The translations under genes and the position numbers were made by a program. Under the pieces are notes generated by a model. That model did not search any database and had not been told where the DNA came from. It saw only the letters and a program-made list of their open reading frames with translations. From NCBI GenBank assembly GCA_026315105.1, contig CM048750.1, forward strand, positions 259,523,151 to 259,587,150: a stretch of DNA of 64,000 nucleotides. Reading direction: 5' to 3'. Of this stretch, positions 1 through 10,839 are shown in pieces (within the stretch, counting starts at the first letter, position 1; each line of letters begins with the position of its first letter). Source of the DNA: Locusta migratoria (Eukaryota; Arthropoda; Insecta; Orthoptera; Acrididae).

Positions 1-1817
1 TTTCCAGTCCAAACTTCATATGGAGTCTTGTGTGGTACAGCTTTAGTAGGTGATCTGTTGTTTAGATACACTGCAGTTGATACTGCTTCTGCCCAATAGC
101 TTTTTGGTAATCCTGCATCCTGTAACATGCTTCTTGCTTTTTCTATAATTGTTCTGTTAGCCCGCTCAGCTACTCCATTTTGGGCAGGACTATAACGAAT
201 TGTAGTTTGATGCTTGATCCCAAGTTCACTTAACTGATGCCTAAACTGGTTATTTACATATTCAGTACCATTGTCTGATCTGAGAACTTTTATCTTCTTA
301 CCAGTCTCTCTTTCAACCCTGGCACAAAAACTAGCAAATATCTCATTCACTTTGTCCTTGGTTCTAAGAAAATATACATGCGTAAATCTTGAAAAGTCAT
401 CAATGAAGGTTAGAAAATAATGACTACCCCCTATAGATTCCTCTTCCATAGGCCCACAGAGATCTGTGTGTATTAGTTGCAAAAGCTCAGTAGACCTACT
501 TTTACTTGTTTTAAAAGGTAATCTGGCTTGTTTACCTTGCACACATATTTCACAAGGAGAGTTACAACTCTTACATTCCTTTACCCCTGTACTCATATCT
601 TTTAACAAAACCATACTCTTTCTATTAAGATGTCCTAATCTCCGATGCCATAAAAAATCTTGTGCAGAATATACTGGGTAACTATTTCTAACTTGCATAA
701 CATTCAATTTATAAATACCTCTTTCTTTACTTGCTGTAGCTATCACATTGCCACTGCAATCAATTATTTCTGCACCATTGTAATCAAAAATTACTTTGTT
801 GCCTTTATTCACTATTTCACTTACTGAAAGCAAGTTTGTAGCAATATTCTTCACGTAATGTACATCATGTGCTGTAATATCTTGTGATTCACCTTTGACA
901 TTCAAATTGAAATTTATTTTCCCTACTAGTTCACACTGTAATTGAGAACCATCCACTGTTGAAATGCCAACATCAGTTTTAGGAGAAACATCATATAAAA
1001 TTGACTGATCTTTTGTAATATGCATAGATGCCCCAGAATCCAGATACCAATCTGCACTTTTACCTTCAATTTTATCATGAGAATAAAATGCAGTAAGTGC
1101 CTTACCTTTATTAGTTGCCTTCCTTTCTGGATCCTTAACTGTACTTGCCTTTTCCATGCACTGTGATGCAAAATGGCCCTTTCTTTGACACTTATAACAA
1201 CGAATAGGCTTCTTCTTTTTGTATTTTGAATACAAAGCCATTTCCTTGTCTTGAAAAGGATATTCTTGTACATTCTTAACATCTTGCAATATTTTTACTT
1301 TCACACTGTCGCCGGTAATTGGTATTCCTGAACTCTCTAGACCCATTATCATTGGTGAGTACTTATCAGGGAGTCCTGCTAACAGCAAGGTACCAATCCA
1401 TTCTTCAGCAATATCAAAACCTATACTTCTTAGGCGATTCGAAGTGGAGATGATTTTGTTTACATACTCATCCACAGTTTTACATTCATTTAAACGTGTA
1501 GTGATGAGTTCTCTCAGCAAACCCACCTTCCTGGTCAGGCCACCATCTTCGAATGCTCTTCTTAGATTTTCCCATACTTCCTTTGCTGTGCTAGCCTTTT
1601 CTATATGTGCATAATTTACAGGATCAACTAGAAGAATTAATTTGGACTTTGCTTTACGATCCTTCTTCTGGAAATCTGAATCTGTGGATTTTAATGTTCC
1701 ATCAATAACACTCCAGAGTTCATCTAACTGCAGATAAGCTTCTACTGCAAATTTCCAAGTAGCATAATTCTCTCGACCCATAAGCTTCTCAATCTGTGGT
1801 ATCTGGGCAGTGGACAT
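1..1817 (-). CDS. Ty1/copia gag-pol polyprotein, N-terminal ~605 codons (continues past window start)
   Basis: The minus strand is open from an ATG at 1817 to base 1, with no stop seen. The domain order is that of a copia polyprotein: a retrotransposon Gag domain beginning MSTAQIPQIEKLMGRENYAT; a CCHC zinc knuckle (CYKCQRKGHFASQC) near 1200; an aspartic protease DSGAS motif near 1035; a GAG-pre-integrase region with WHRRLGHLNRKS near 640; then an integrase core with HTDLCGPM, SDNGTEYVN and the catalytic glutamate in SPAQNGVAERANR near 165. Reverse transcriptase and RNase H should lie beyond base 1. The reading frame is the same at both ends, so no net frameshift is present. The product would package and integrate the element's own cDNA. 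An LTR and primer-binding site lie directly upstream. This is the most intact LTR-retrotransposon gene in the window and may be a recent insertion. Confidence 0.88.
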   Translation of the reverse strand, partial: MSTAQIPQIEKLMGRENYATWKFAVEAYLQLDELWSVIDGTLKSTDSDFQKKDRKAKSKLILLVDPVNYAHIEKASTAKEVWENLRRAFEDGGLTRKVGLLRELITTRLNECKTVDEYVNKIISTSNRLRSIGFDIAEEWIGTLLLAGLPDKYSPMIMGLESSGIPITGDSVKVKILQDVKNVQEYPFQDKEMALYSKYKKKKPIRCYKCQRKGHFASQCMEKASTVKDPERKATNKGKALTAFYSHDKIEGKSADWYLDSGASMHITKDQSILYDVSPKTDVGISTVDGSQLQCELVGKINFNLNVKGESQDITAHDVHYVKNIATNLLSVSEIVNKGNKVIFDYNGAEIIDCSGNVIATASKERGIYKLNVMQVRNSYPVYSAQDFLWHRRLGHLNRKSMVLLKDMSTGVKECKSCNSPCEICVQGKQARLPFKTSKSRSTELLQLIHTDLCGPMEEESIGGSHYFLTFIDDFSRFTHVYFLRTKDKVNEIFASFCARVERETGKKIKVLRSDNGTEYVNNQFRHQLSELGIKHQTTIRYSPAQNGVAERANRTIIEKARSMLQDAGLPKSYWAEAVSTAVYLNNRSPTKAVPHKTPYEVWTG

Positions 1818-1916
1818 TTTGCACAGTTTCAATATAATTACTGAAAATTATTACTGGCATCAAACACTAACATTTTCTACCATTCACTGGTTAAATGTAC
1901 TTTTAAGTAAACCACT

Positions 1917-1930
1917 CTGGGCCCATAACC
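1917..1930 (-). other. copia-type primer-binding site
   Basis: On the minus strand GGTTATGGGCCCAG follows the LTR directly. The same string follows the LTR of Drosophila copia, where it pairs with an internal fragment of initiator methionine tRNA. About 100 bases separate it from the gag ATG. Confidence 0.75.
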
Positions 1931-2153
1931 TGTTGGTTTGTATATCACAGCAAAATATGTTGAAATACTAATTTAGGAACATGTATTTTATTTAATTCAT
2001 GTGTTCCCATCCATTCAACATACACTTATACATAATACACACAGAACATATAACAGAGACCACAGAATATTTATATCAACCATGGAATATATATACACAT
2101 TAGTTCACTTCACTGTGCACAGAGCAAATATTTTGTTCACCAAAATACCAACA
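1931..2153 (-). repeat. 5' LTR of the copia element
   Basis: The minus-strand sequence starts TGTTGG and ends CCAACA, an inverted terminal repeat of the TG...CA type, and abuts the primer-binding site. At 223 bp it has the usual copia LTR size. It contains a TATA-rich stretch near 2085 and an AATAAA-like signal near 1990. The other LTR lies outside the window, so identity between LTRs cannot be assessed. The 5 bases next to it (2154-2158, gatac) are the expected target-site duplication half. Confidence 0.7.
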
Positions 2154-2277
2154 GATACTAAACAAGGGCTAAATATAAAACCGAAGATATTTACAAATTA
2201 TATACACAATATAAATTAAAATAAAGATATTTACATGATTCATGCGGGTCTAAAACTATTTACACGATATTTACAAG

Positions 2278-2281
<4 letters not shown>

Positions 2282-2331
<50 letters not shown>
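2282..2331. repeat. (AT)25 microsatellite
   Basis: Fifty bases of uninterrupted AT dinucleotide. Confidence 0.97.
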
Positions 2332-2335
<4 letters not shown>

Positions 2336-5300
2336 CTTAATCTAAAACACGATCTAATACTAACTAGAAATAATAGCGCCCTTATTGATTAAACTTACCT
2401 ACAAACTATATCAATAAAAATAATAACTAAAAGAATCCCTTATAGTTAGACGGACTTAAATACTTTAAAACTATATACATAGATTACAGTAAGAACTATG
2501 GACATACCGGTAAACAAGTAATATTGTTATAACCTAAAAAATAGCTAATCGAATATATATAACTGAAGGCAAAACAATCTATCCAGGGTACCACACAAGC
2601 AGGTTTGAAATAATGGTAATAGTAACAAAAGTAAGGGAGAACACAGAGATATGATGGCTTTAAGTAGAGGTCTTTAGCTTATACAGAAGCAGTAATAGCT
2701 TATACAGAATAGCTTATAATAGCTTATACATAAGCGGTAGTACACCTATATATAATTTTGGCATAAATAAGTTTGACCACCTTATATGTTAGCTTGAAGT
2801 GTTGTGGGTATTGTTTGAGATGCAGTGCCTAGTGATGCAACGAGTTGTAGGATACTTGACAGGCTTTAATTATTAGATTTATTGTGCTACGTGGCGCCTA
2901 TTTGCGTTTTTGTCAGACATTTGCGAGATGGTATCTGAAATGAATTATTGTGGCCTCCGCAACTCTGACTTTTCCTTTCTATGATTTTAGTCTGCAAGTA
3001 TATGAATGTCAAAGTATGAATGTGTGAATTATGATGAATGCAAGAGGTGCATCAAAATGGAAAATTATATCCCTACCAATATTATAACACAATATCTTAA
3101 AATGAATGGGATAAGCTATTGAAGAATGAATGACGAACCATCATGGAGTACACAAATATCTGAAGCCATTATGAACTTACATTCATGATACAGTAAGGGA
3201 ATGATATATAAATTAATCACATTTTCTTATGAAGAAGATCTAAAACAAAATAACCTGGTAGAGAATAACTTATCATTAAATATTTCTCTCTCTCAAAGCA
3301 AATTTTGTACATGTTAATTGTTTAGCTGAACTAAAATTGAGAACAGAAGGAATATCTCCATGTTGCACAAATAAAAATAAGTAAATGATACAATAGAATA
3401 AAATATTTGAATTACGCTTGTCCAGTATATTCGATTGGAATATTAAAAGTCTTTAAATACTTGTCCAGCAAGTGAAGTGTGTTGATAATGATTTATAGAA
3501 GTAGATTCTTATGCTTCAGAATTAGATAGACACTTAGACCAAATCCAAACAGTCCACATGAACACTGCTCTAACTACATACATCTCTAGTAATAGGATAA
3601 GCTTCCTTCTTCATAAAAGTAGTTGGAGGGTGTTACAGTTGGTCCTGTATCAGAGGTAGCGCGAAGATATAAATTCAATCGATTCTGAGAACTGAAAAAA
3701 AAAATTAAAGGGAATGTGATTTTCCTCTTTATTTTTTCTAAATATGATGAAGTTAAGAAACTCATAAAAAAAATTTAACTGCATTACGAATGGGAGGAAA
3801 ATAATGTAAATATTGCTGTAAATAGACTTTAAGGTTAAATAGATGAAATGATTTCGAAAGAATTGATAATTTTTGGTGGTATTGTTGATATCCTAAATAA
3901 TCTTATCATTTGTCGTCACACTTATTTGATATGTAGATATTTATTGTCGTAAGAAAAACATTGAAAGAACTTAATTTCCAAAAAGGTTACAAAGTTTAAT
4001 CAGAAGTACTCACTATAAGACAATGTTAACTGATTTAAAATAGTGTCATAAGGTGATATGTGAAATAACAATTAATATTGTCTGTTGTGAAAGTGTTAGT
4101 AGGACTGTTGGTCTAAAACCATGAACGTAACATGAACGTAAAAAAAAAATTATTATTTTTAATCAAAGACGGTGTGTGAGACCAATAAACACGATGAGCG
4201 ATCGGTGTTGTTGCGTGTGCTGTGTTAACAGGTGTTATATTAGGTGAATGGTGAAAGGATTCTACCTGTATTTACACCTTGAAGCGCGACGTGACTGTGT
4301 TAGCGATGTTATCCTCGGCGAGTAATCCAGACAGTAATCCAAGCAATGAGGAAACAGCAAGCGATGCTGTACAAAAACCCAGGTCCACGCGTGTTACGAT
4401 GCACACACACACATGCTGAAGGTTAAATCTGGTGCACCAACACAGTATATCACGCGCTCTGGTGGTGTTCTGCCAACTTTGGACACTAGTAGGCAGAGAC
4501 AAATAATCCCCGGCACGTGGTGGAATTAAGGTGCCAGTACTGTTGTGGATGGACGCCTATGACGTAATACTTTCAAGGACGCCAATAGGTACAATTTGAA
4601 ATTCGTCAGGGCGGGAAATATAAACTTAAAAGAAAGTTCTCTGGACAAATAAACTTAAGTGTAGACAAAATGTCTCATCACACATAAAAAACCATAATGC
4701 CCTGTGGCATGGACATAAAAATGTATACAAATTTTAATTATTTATGTTTATGTGGCTATGTGTATATGTGTATTCTAGTAGACTGATGTATGACCAAATA
4801 TGTGTAACTATATGTTGTGTCTTTTGCAATTTGTTTGAACATAAATATTGATCCTTTAAAATAAGAGAAAGAAAATTTTTATATGTACGTAACTATATAA
4901 GTGATTTGAAAGAAATTTAATCTCCCTAAAAACCAACACGAAGTGTGATGTAGATGAAATTGTTGTTATTACTGTGAATTATGGTTAAAATAATTGAATA
5001 ATAAGACCTACCACTTCTTATCCAAAAGGATACTTCTGCCGTATGTGGATCAAATCCGCCAGAATTGTGGGGGCGGATGTGATGATACATGAGGCAGGAG
5101 ATATATCAGTAAGAAGGAGAGTAGGGGAGAGGAATTATTTACTTGAATTTAAAATAAAAATCATAATTAATTAGTTACTGATTAATTTACAATATATTTA
5201 CTATCAGTTGATAGACCATAGATAATTCATAAATTGAGCTATATAAAATTAATCTTAGAGAACAATAGACAGTGGTGTTTTCTTATGTTTTAGACATAAG

Positions 5301-5600
5301 AGTGGAATTAGTTAGTCTTCTTCAATTTTTTGAAGTGTTGGGAGTAAGTCACTCTTGTAAGAGTTTGGTTTTTTTGTAAAAGTTTCGTATATTAAATTTT
5401 TTGAAGTTTTTCTCACAAGAAAGAAGTCTTTTCATTTATTAGTGAAGAATTCATTTATAATTGGCCAACCCACGAGCCCTGAGAATCAAGAAATAGTAAA
5501 TTGTCAGTATTCAAACATGTAATTAATTACCTTCAATTACGAACTTTTCAAACAAAATCATTAAAAGACTAGCCCATATTATTTTGTGATAATATAAATG
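2332..5600. other. AT-rich stretch without a recognised gene
   Basis: There is no ORF of note. A short direct repeat of 'atagcttatacag' recurs between 2672 and 2740. A short ORF near 4307-4420 is unrecognised. Around 5065-5080 a purine run (gtgggggcgga) is followed by TGTGATGATAC, which could be a polypurine tract and the start of an LTR. I could not find a convincing matching LTR end, so this stays a guess. Confidence 0.5.
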
Positions 5601-5671
5601 TAATGTAATATAAGAAAAAATTCACCAATGAAAGAAGTAATAAAATTTAATTTTCATTATGTATTAATATA

Positions 5672-6145
5672 ACAAGAGAAACTACGACCCACTGGGCCCC
5701 AACAGTTATTCTCAAATATTTCCACGATGCTCCAATATCCGGTCATCCGGGATTCGTGAAGACCCTTGACAGAATCAGACGCACGTATTACTGGAAAGGT
5801 GTCTACCGATCTGACAAGCAGTATGTGAGTCACTGTAAAGAGTGCCAGCGACGGAAGCATGCGCCGCAATTACCTCCAGGGCAACTCGTACCGATTCCAC
5901 CTGCAGCAGCTCCATTCCACCGTGTTGAGATCGATTTTTTAGTAAGGTTCCCGAAGACGACAACAGGTAACCGATGGATAATAGTCTGCACTGACTACCT
6001 CACACGCTACGCTGTCACCAAACCTGTGCCGACTGCAGAAGCTCCAGAGATCGCAAAATGGCTTGTAGAATACATTATTTTGAAGCATGGAGCACCACGT
6101 GTGATGATGGGATACAATACTGGCAGTAGTGTTATTTGCTTATAA
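5672..6145 (+). pseudogene. Ty3/Gypsy integrase, N-terminal part
   Basis: The frame reads through the HHCC zinc-binding region (GHPGFVKTLDRIRRTYYW, then CKECQRRK) into the integrase core (FHRVEIDFLVRFPKTTTGNR, CTDYLTRYA), so the first catalytic Asp is present. The coding then breaks. The segment normally holding the second Asp and the catalytic Glu is missing, and the frame ends at TAA 6143-6145. The frame opens only about 30 codons before the zinc motif, so protease, reverse transcriptase and RNase H are absent. This is a dead fragment that cannot integrate. It is the upstream half of the same pol copy as the next entry. Confidence 0.82.
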
Positions 6146-6731
6146 TACCGCAAGATAAGACACCACAGGCATCACGCCGTTTTTTCTGCTCCATGGCCGT
6201 GAAGCTGAGACGTCAATGGATACGCTGTTCCCATTGCGGCCGGATGACACTCAGGATGACTATGTGAAATAGCTCATCACCAAGGTCGAAGAATCAAGAC
6301 AGGTGGCTCGCGTACGGACACTGGACGCCCAGGAGAAGGACCGTCAACGGTATAACGACAAGCACCGGCCTGTTGTGTACAGCCCAGGAGATATGGTATG
6401 GATTTTTACCCCTGTAGGGAAGGTTGAACTGTCAGAAAGGTTATTGAAGCTATACTTTGGTCAGTATCGTGACATACGCCGCCTGTCAGACGTCATATAT
6501 GAAGTTGAGGATTATGAGCCGTCGTCGAAACGAGAAAACCGAAGAGGCATTGTTCACGTACTCCGCATGACGTCTTACTACGATACTGAACAGCATATAG
6601 GCGAAAATGGCTTCTTGTTCAAGGACTCTAAGGACGGTAATAATACTGATGAAGCCACGACAGGAATGTCTATTGTCGTTAATCGTGCAGAAGGGAAGGA
6701 TTTTCCAGACTGCCATACAGAGGACCCATGA
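6146..6731 (+). pseudogene. Ty3/Gypsy integrase, C-terminal part
   Basis: After a frameshift the text resumes with residues typical of Gypsy integrase before its tail (FLLHGREA near 6185). It is interrupted by TAG at 6270-6272. An open stretch of 142 codons follows at 6303-6731, with RQRYNDKHRP, then YSPGDMVWIFTP and a short tail like the GPY/F module. The same strand and immediate adjacency show it belongs to the preceding fragment, with the integrase centre deleted. A related LTR lies about 200 bp downstream. Confidence 0.75.
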
Positions 6732-6835
6732 CAAGATCAGGATCCAGGACATTGCAACTGGCACCAAAAGGAACCTAACAGCGGGTCGGTGTTTTTTCAG
6801 GAGAGGGAGCAATGCCGCAAGACCACAAGTTATTG

Positions 6836-6905
6836 GACTGCCGGAATGGCGCAATAGATAGCGTCACTGATTGCAGTGCTGAAGGTCGACGATTCAATCC
6901 CGACT
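6836..6905 (+). other. tRNA-like sequence
   Basis: An A-box-like string (tggcgcaatagatagcg) and a B-box-like string (cgacgattcaatcccga) are spaced as in a tRNA, most like an arginine tRNA. A short hairpin CACTG/CAGTG replaces the anticodon arm and the acceptor does not close well. It sits between Gypsy pol and the LTR, so it is more likely a tRNA relic than an active gene. Confidence 0.4.
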
Positions 6906-6934
6906 ACCATCAAAAATTTATTTATTTGTATATA

Positions 6935-7190
6935 TATAATTTCCACAATGTTCTAGATGTTTCTTATGTTCACTTGTAATTTCTACATGTTTCTTATGTT
7001 AACTACTCTTCTAATTTCTGGTAAATTCTGTCTGTGTATAAATAACAGAGCCCTCTGCCCGAGAGGCAGTCAGTGCTGCGTGTATGTTTCATTTCGCAAT
7101 AAATCTGCTTTCAGAATAAGTGCTGTGTTCAGTTGAGAACCCTGCCTTCGAAGTCAAGCCTGCTTCCATTTCACCGCGACAATATTTCTG
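6935..7190 (+). repeat. Gypsy-type LTR (3' LTR of the pol remnant)
   Basis: The order of elements is LTR-like: 'gtgtataaataacagag' (TATA box), 'ggcagtcagtgctg' just after it (start region), an AATAAA in 'cgcaataaatctgc', and an end near 'caccgcgacaata'. The same layout and much of the wording recur at 12186-12418, so it is a repeated family. Exact TG and CA termini were not resolved. Confidence 0.6.
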
Positions 7191-8070
7191 TCTCTTGGGA
7201 TTTTTAAAAATGATATAACGTCTGACAATTAAGTTGGGTGAATGAAGTCAGAACGGTCGATCGGGCAACAAAGGCGAATCAGAACACGGCACCCGCGTAG
7301 CGCTATAGACAACCTGCCCCCTTCGTAGTTCAGTTGAGCATCGTGTGTGTTCCGTGTTAAACCTGCCTGGACGAAGTGTTTGTGTAAAGCGTTAGTTCTG
7401 AACTGAGAACACTACAATGAAGGAGCAAAGGATCGGTTTAAAGTTTATTTTAAGCTTTCCAAGACACCTAAAGAATCTCATGTGATGCTGCTACGTGTTT
7501 ATGGGGGTCACGTACGTTCCATTATGTGTGTATACATACGGTTAACTCGTTTTTCAGGAAGCTGGGAAAGTGTTTCTGACAGTCCCCATAGTGGATGACC
7601 GGCAACCACTGTCAGTGACGAAAAAATTGAGAAATTGAGGACATTAATCTCGAACGAAGTCGATTAACTGTGCCCATAGACTGCAGATTAACTATGAATT
7701 ACTACCGATAAGTTAGGGAAGAGGAAAACGTGTTTTCTTGTGCCATATCACTTGACTGACAATCAGAAGTAGGCACCTATACAGGCTTCACAGTATTTTG
7801 TCGAAACGACGAATGCGACACCTGATTACTTGAATCGTATTGTCACTGAGGATGAAAACCTGGTGTCTCCGGTACCACACTGAAACGAAACGGCAAAGCA
7901 TGGAATGACGTTCTCCGATAGCATCTCTTCGGATAAAGGTCAGAGTAAAAAAAATCACGGAACAAAACGATGCTCATCACCTTTTTCGACAGTCAGGAAT
8001 TTCTTCCTCAGGGAACGATGTTGAACGCTGCAAGGTGCGCTGAAATTTTGACGCGTTTCATGCAACGTCA

Positions 8071-8218
8071 AATGTTTGTAGAGTCTATGGGACTTAACTA
8101 CGGGGTCACCAGTCCCTAAATTTACAAACTACTTATGAACTACTTACAACTAAGGACGGCACAAATATCCATGCCCAAGGGGGGATTCGAACCCCCGACC
8201 GTAGTGGCCGTGCAGACC
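8071..8218 (-). mobile_element. SINE, head-truncated, inside mariner
   Basis: Body phrase and B box (ggattcgaacccccgacc, minus orientation) are present, but the last part of the tRNA-like head is missing. The 14-bp target-site duplication ttcatgcaacgtca flanks it (8057-8070 and 8219-8232) and interrupts the mariner frame. Confidence 0.92.
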
Positions 8219-8482
8219 TTCATGCAACGTCATCGTAGGGTAGGTCCCCATTACGCACAAGGTTCCTGGTTTCATGTTCACAACGCTCGGCCATACACAG
8301 CCAATATCGTCAAACACTTCCAGGCTAAAAAGGGCGTGGTGCAACTCGATCTGCCTTACTTACAGGATCTCAATCCTCCAGACTTCTTCCTATTGCGTCG
8401 ACTCAAACTCGCTTTGAAAGGAAAGATATTTGACGGTATTCCTGACATCCAATGAAACGTGACGACGATTTTGAACACCATC

Positions 8483-8649
8483 AGCAGCCGCGTGTTATAA
8501 GGCATCATTCTGTGGAATGGAGGTTGGAGTCCTTCCTCGGGCATGGGAGTTTGTGTGCTGTCATTTGTGTAAGTTGGTTTAAGTAGTTTGTAAGTCTATG
8601 GACTGATGCCCATATGAGTTTGGTCCAATAGGTTTATAATCATTTGAAC
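8483..8649 (+). mobile_element. older SINE subfamily, inside mariner
   Basis: A diverged tRNA-like head (agcagccgcgtg, then ggttggagtccttcctcg) leads to the body 'taagtagtttgtaagtctatggactgatg'. A 15-bp duplication attttgaacaccatc flanks it (8468-8482, 8650-8664). It resembles the copy at 29268. Confidence 0.88.
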
Positions 8650-8849
8650 ATTTTGAACACCATCCCAAAGGATGACTTTGTGCAAAGATTCCAGGAAATC
8701 GCAAAGCTCAGCGGTGGAGTTATGAGAGGCAGAGGTGCCCACTTTTGAAAATCGTTGTGGGTGCTCTGTAGGCCTATCACGGTACACAAATGTTCGAAAC
8801 CAACCCTTCTGAAAATCATGTTCATGCATTTTTCAATGAGCAATACTTG

Positions 8850-9755
8850 ATAAAAGTAAATAGGCAGTCGTCTGGCCTTTTAAAGATAGAAGGAAGAAGG
8901 GGGAGGAAGAAAAGGAAAGCATGGCTATATTAGGATACTACAATAAAGCGATCTAATTGGCCGAAGTGGATATTTCGATATAAGTAACACCGCAAAACTT
9001 CTGCACGACCAATGAAATAATTTTTCACTGTACACTAATCTAACACTTTTTGTGTGAAGCTATTCTTCCTGACAAAAGCGTTTGGTAGAACACCGGCACC
9101 AAGGTTTAAAGAAATATTTTGAGATTTTGAAGTCCGACATCAAACTTTTTGGGTGAGTTCCAAGCAAGAGCTGTATACTTCGTCGAAACTTTCATCACTT
9201 CGAGATAACTTCATGACATCTGACAGTATTAATATAGTCCAAGATTTTTTTAGCCTCAGAGAAAAGCATTACAAATTTCAACTGAATCTATAATTTTAAT
9301 AACGAGGGAAGTGACAAAGATAAATGAAAAACAATTAACTTTAGCATCAGTATCAGATTCTTGCTAAATTCCTGAAAGAACACAATTGAATGTTTCTAAA
9401 TACGTACACCTGAAAAATCAAAAGGAGAGACGTGCTTCAGGATGAATAAAGCTAGCGTAGTGGCTAAAACACGGACACTCATTACTACTCGCTTGGGGAC
9501 CCGCGTACAAAACTGATCATTTCTTTCACGTATGAAATATCGTCTCTCGCTGTGGTCACGTTTTGCATTGCCTCTTAAGTCATAATGTAGGTTTTGATTT
9601 TTCCCCATTTTTTTTATTTATTTATTTTATACAATTTTATTTTCCACCTCAATTTTATGTGGGTGCTCAGCACCCCCAAAAAATTCTTGGGAGGTGCACG
9701 AGCCCCGGAGCACCCACTGAGTCGGCACCCATGATGGGAGGTGAGTATTTCGTAT
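8850..9755. other. no recognised gene
   Basis: Intergenic-type sequence. Near 9660-9730 is a short duplicated, partly self-complementary motif (gggtgctcagcaccccc, then ggagcacccactgag) of the kind seen at transposon ends. I could not assign it. Confidence 0.4.
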
Positions 9756-9759
9756 GGCA

Positions 9760-9956
9760 GTTCAAAAATGTTTGTATAGTCTATGGGACTTAATTACGGG
9801 GTCATCAGTCCCTAAACTTACAAACTACTTATGAACTACTTACGAACTAGGACGGCACAAATATCCATGCCCGAGGGGGGATTCGAACTCCCGACCGTAT
9901 TGGCCGTGCAGACCGTGACTGAAGCGCCTCAGTCCCCTCGGCCACCGCGGCCGGCA
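9760..9956 (-). mobile_element. SINE
   Basis: Nearly full-length copy with intact A and B boxes in minus orientation, ending in ccgcggccggc. No clear target-site duplication was seen. Confidence 0.93.
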
Positions 9957-10804
9957 GGTTGTCACTAACGCTAACCACCATGACTATTGCTATAAATAAT
10001 ACTAGGATGATTGTGAATGTTATTTATTAGACGAATCATCATTACAAACGTACAAAACTAACAAAAGCAAATTATTTTTTATGAAAATCTGCAAAACATG
10101 TTTTACCATTGCATAAGCAAAGAGGCACTTTACATGTACTACACTGCCATACAGTACAGTACGCACGGGAGATATTTTAGTGGTACAATTGCAGCATCTT
10201 CTTGATGTGCTTCTTTCAGGTTGATGGTTGGATTCTAGACGAATTTCCTGCGGGGCTGTAGGTTTGTGGCGTTTTATAAATGCAGGTCCTGGAGATGAGG
10301 TCGCGGAATTACGGCTGCTGTCCACTGAATCCGGCCTGTGTTTGACATATGCTGGTGCCAGTAGGCCCCGATATACTTCTCTCCGAAAGTCTTTCAGAAT
10401 CAGCTTGTCGAGGTCTGGGCGTGAAGAGGAGTGCAGTTCCCAGTTTGCTTACATTCCCGTTGTAACTACTCAGTGAAAACACAAAAGTAACAGTACCTGC
10501 ATGCCAACACAGATAAAGTAGGTCTATGAGAATACGTTCAATAAAATACATTACAGAAAACATGTTATGTACCCGTTGAATTGATGTTTTTTATCAGACA
10601 CTCGAGACAAGGTACGTTAGCGCTATATTCAATGCAACTGGTATGCACTGACATTCATGCAATGCACCCGGAAACTGTCATTTGTTTTGAAGCACAGTCC
10701 AAACGGACATACTAATTCAACCGTTTATCGCTAGATGGCGTGGAATAGAAGTACCGTGATCGAAAAGAGGTGGTTAGTAACACTAACCACCAAGACTGAA
10801 AGAG
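9957..10804 (-). mobile_element. piggyBac-type element, internally deleted
   Basis: On the minus strand a TTAA (10805-10808) is followed by ctctttcagtcttggtgg, a piggyBac-like 5' terminus. The far side holds the transposase C-terminus and a second 'ggtggttagcgttagtg' motif next to the SINE at 9760-9956. The 3' terminus and its TTAA are not visible and were probably lost or displaced by the SINE. Most of the transposase gene is missing. Confidence 0.6.
10072..10420 (-). pseudogene. piggyBac transposase, C-terminal cysteine-rich domain
   Basis: The minus strand reads DLDKLILKDFRREVYRGLLA near 10410. About 60 residues later comes a cysteine-rich end with SRRCCNCTTKISPVRT and, after a small frameshift near 10155, WQCSTCKVPLCLCNGKTC and a stop at 10072. 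Paired cysteines followed by a short tail are the signature of the zinc-binding end of piggyBac transposases, which helps DNA binding. The catalytic part is absent, so this is a relic. The frameshift lies in a ctgta repeat, a likely slippage site. Confidence 0.72.
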
Positions 10805-10839
10805 TTAAACGGCGATAAAATATGGAAACGTTGTCTGGA

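Larger units (their letters stand above)
7205..8760 (+). pseudogene. mariner transposase relic, split by two SINEs
   Basis: A degraded mariner transposase starts with MKEQRIGLKF at 7417 and continues through recognisable blocks: SDSPHSG near 7580, PDYLNRIVTEDEN near 7830 and KRCSSPF near 7965. After the first SINE come VHNARPYTANIVKHFQAKKG and LNPPDFFLLRRLKLALKGK at 8270-8430. After the second SINE comes IPKDDFVQRFQEIAK at 8660-8705. There are several stops and frameshifts. The DNARPH-type block has Asn where the second catalytic Asp should be, so the enzyme would be inactive even if readable. Terminal inverted repeats were not located. Confidence 0.82.

Noticed and set aside
926..1282. 118-codon minus-strand ORF
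   Set aside because: It is an out-of-frame shadow of the copia polyprotein, which reads through this interval in another frame with conserved motifs.
5079..5480. Possible LTR starting TGTGATGATAC after a purine tract
   Set aside because: I could not find a consistent 3' end, a second copy or adjacent coding sequence, so I did not annotate it.
9800..9960. True tRNA genes at SINE heads
   Set aside because: All such heads are joined to the SINE body and lack a terminator at the tRNA end. They are repeats, not tRNA genes.
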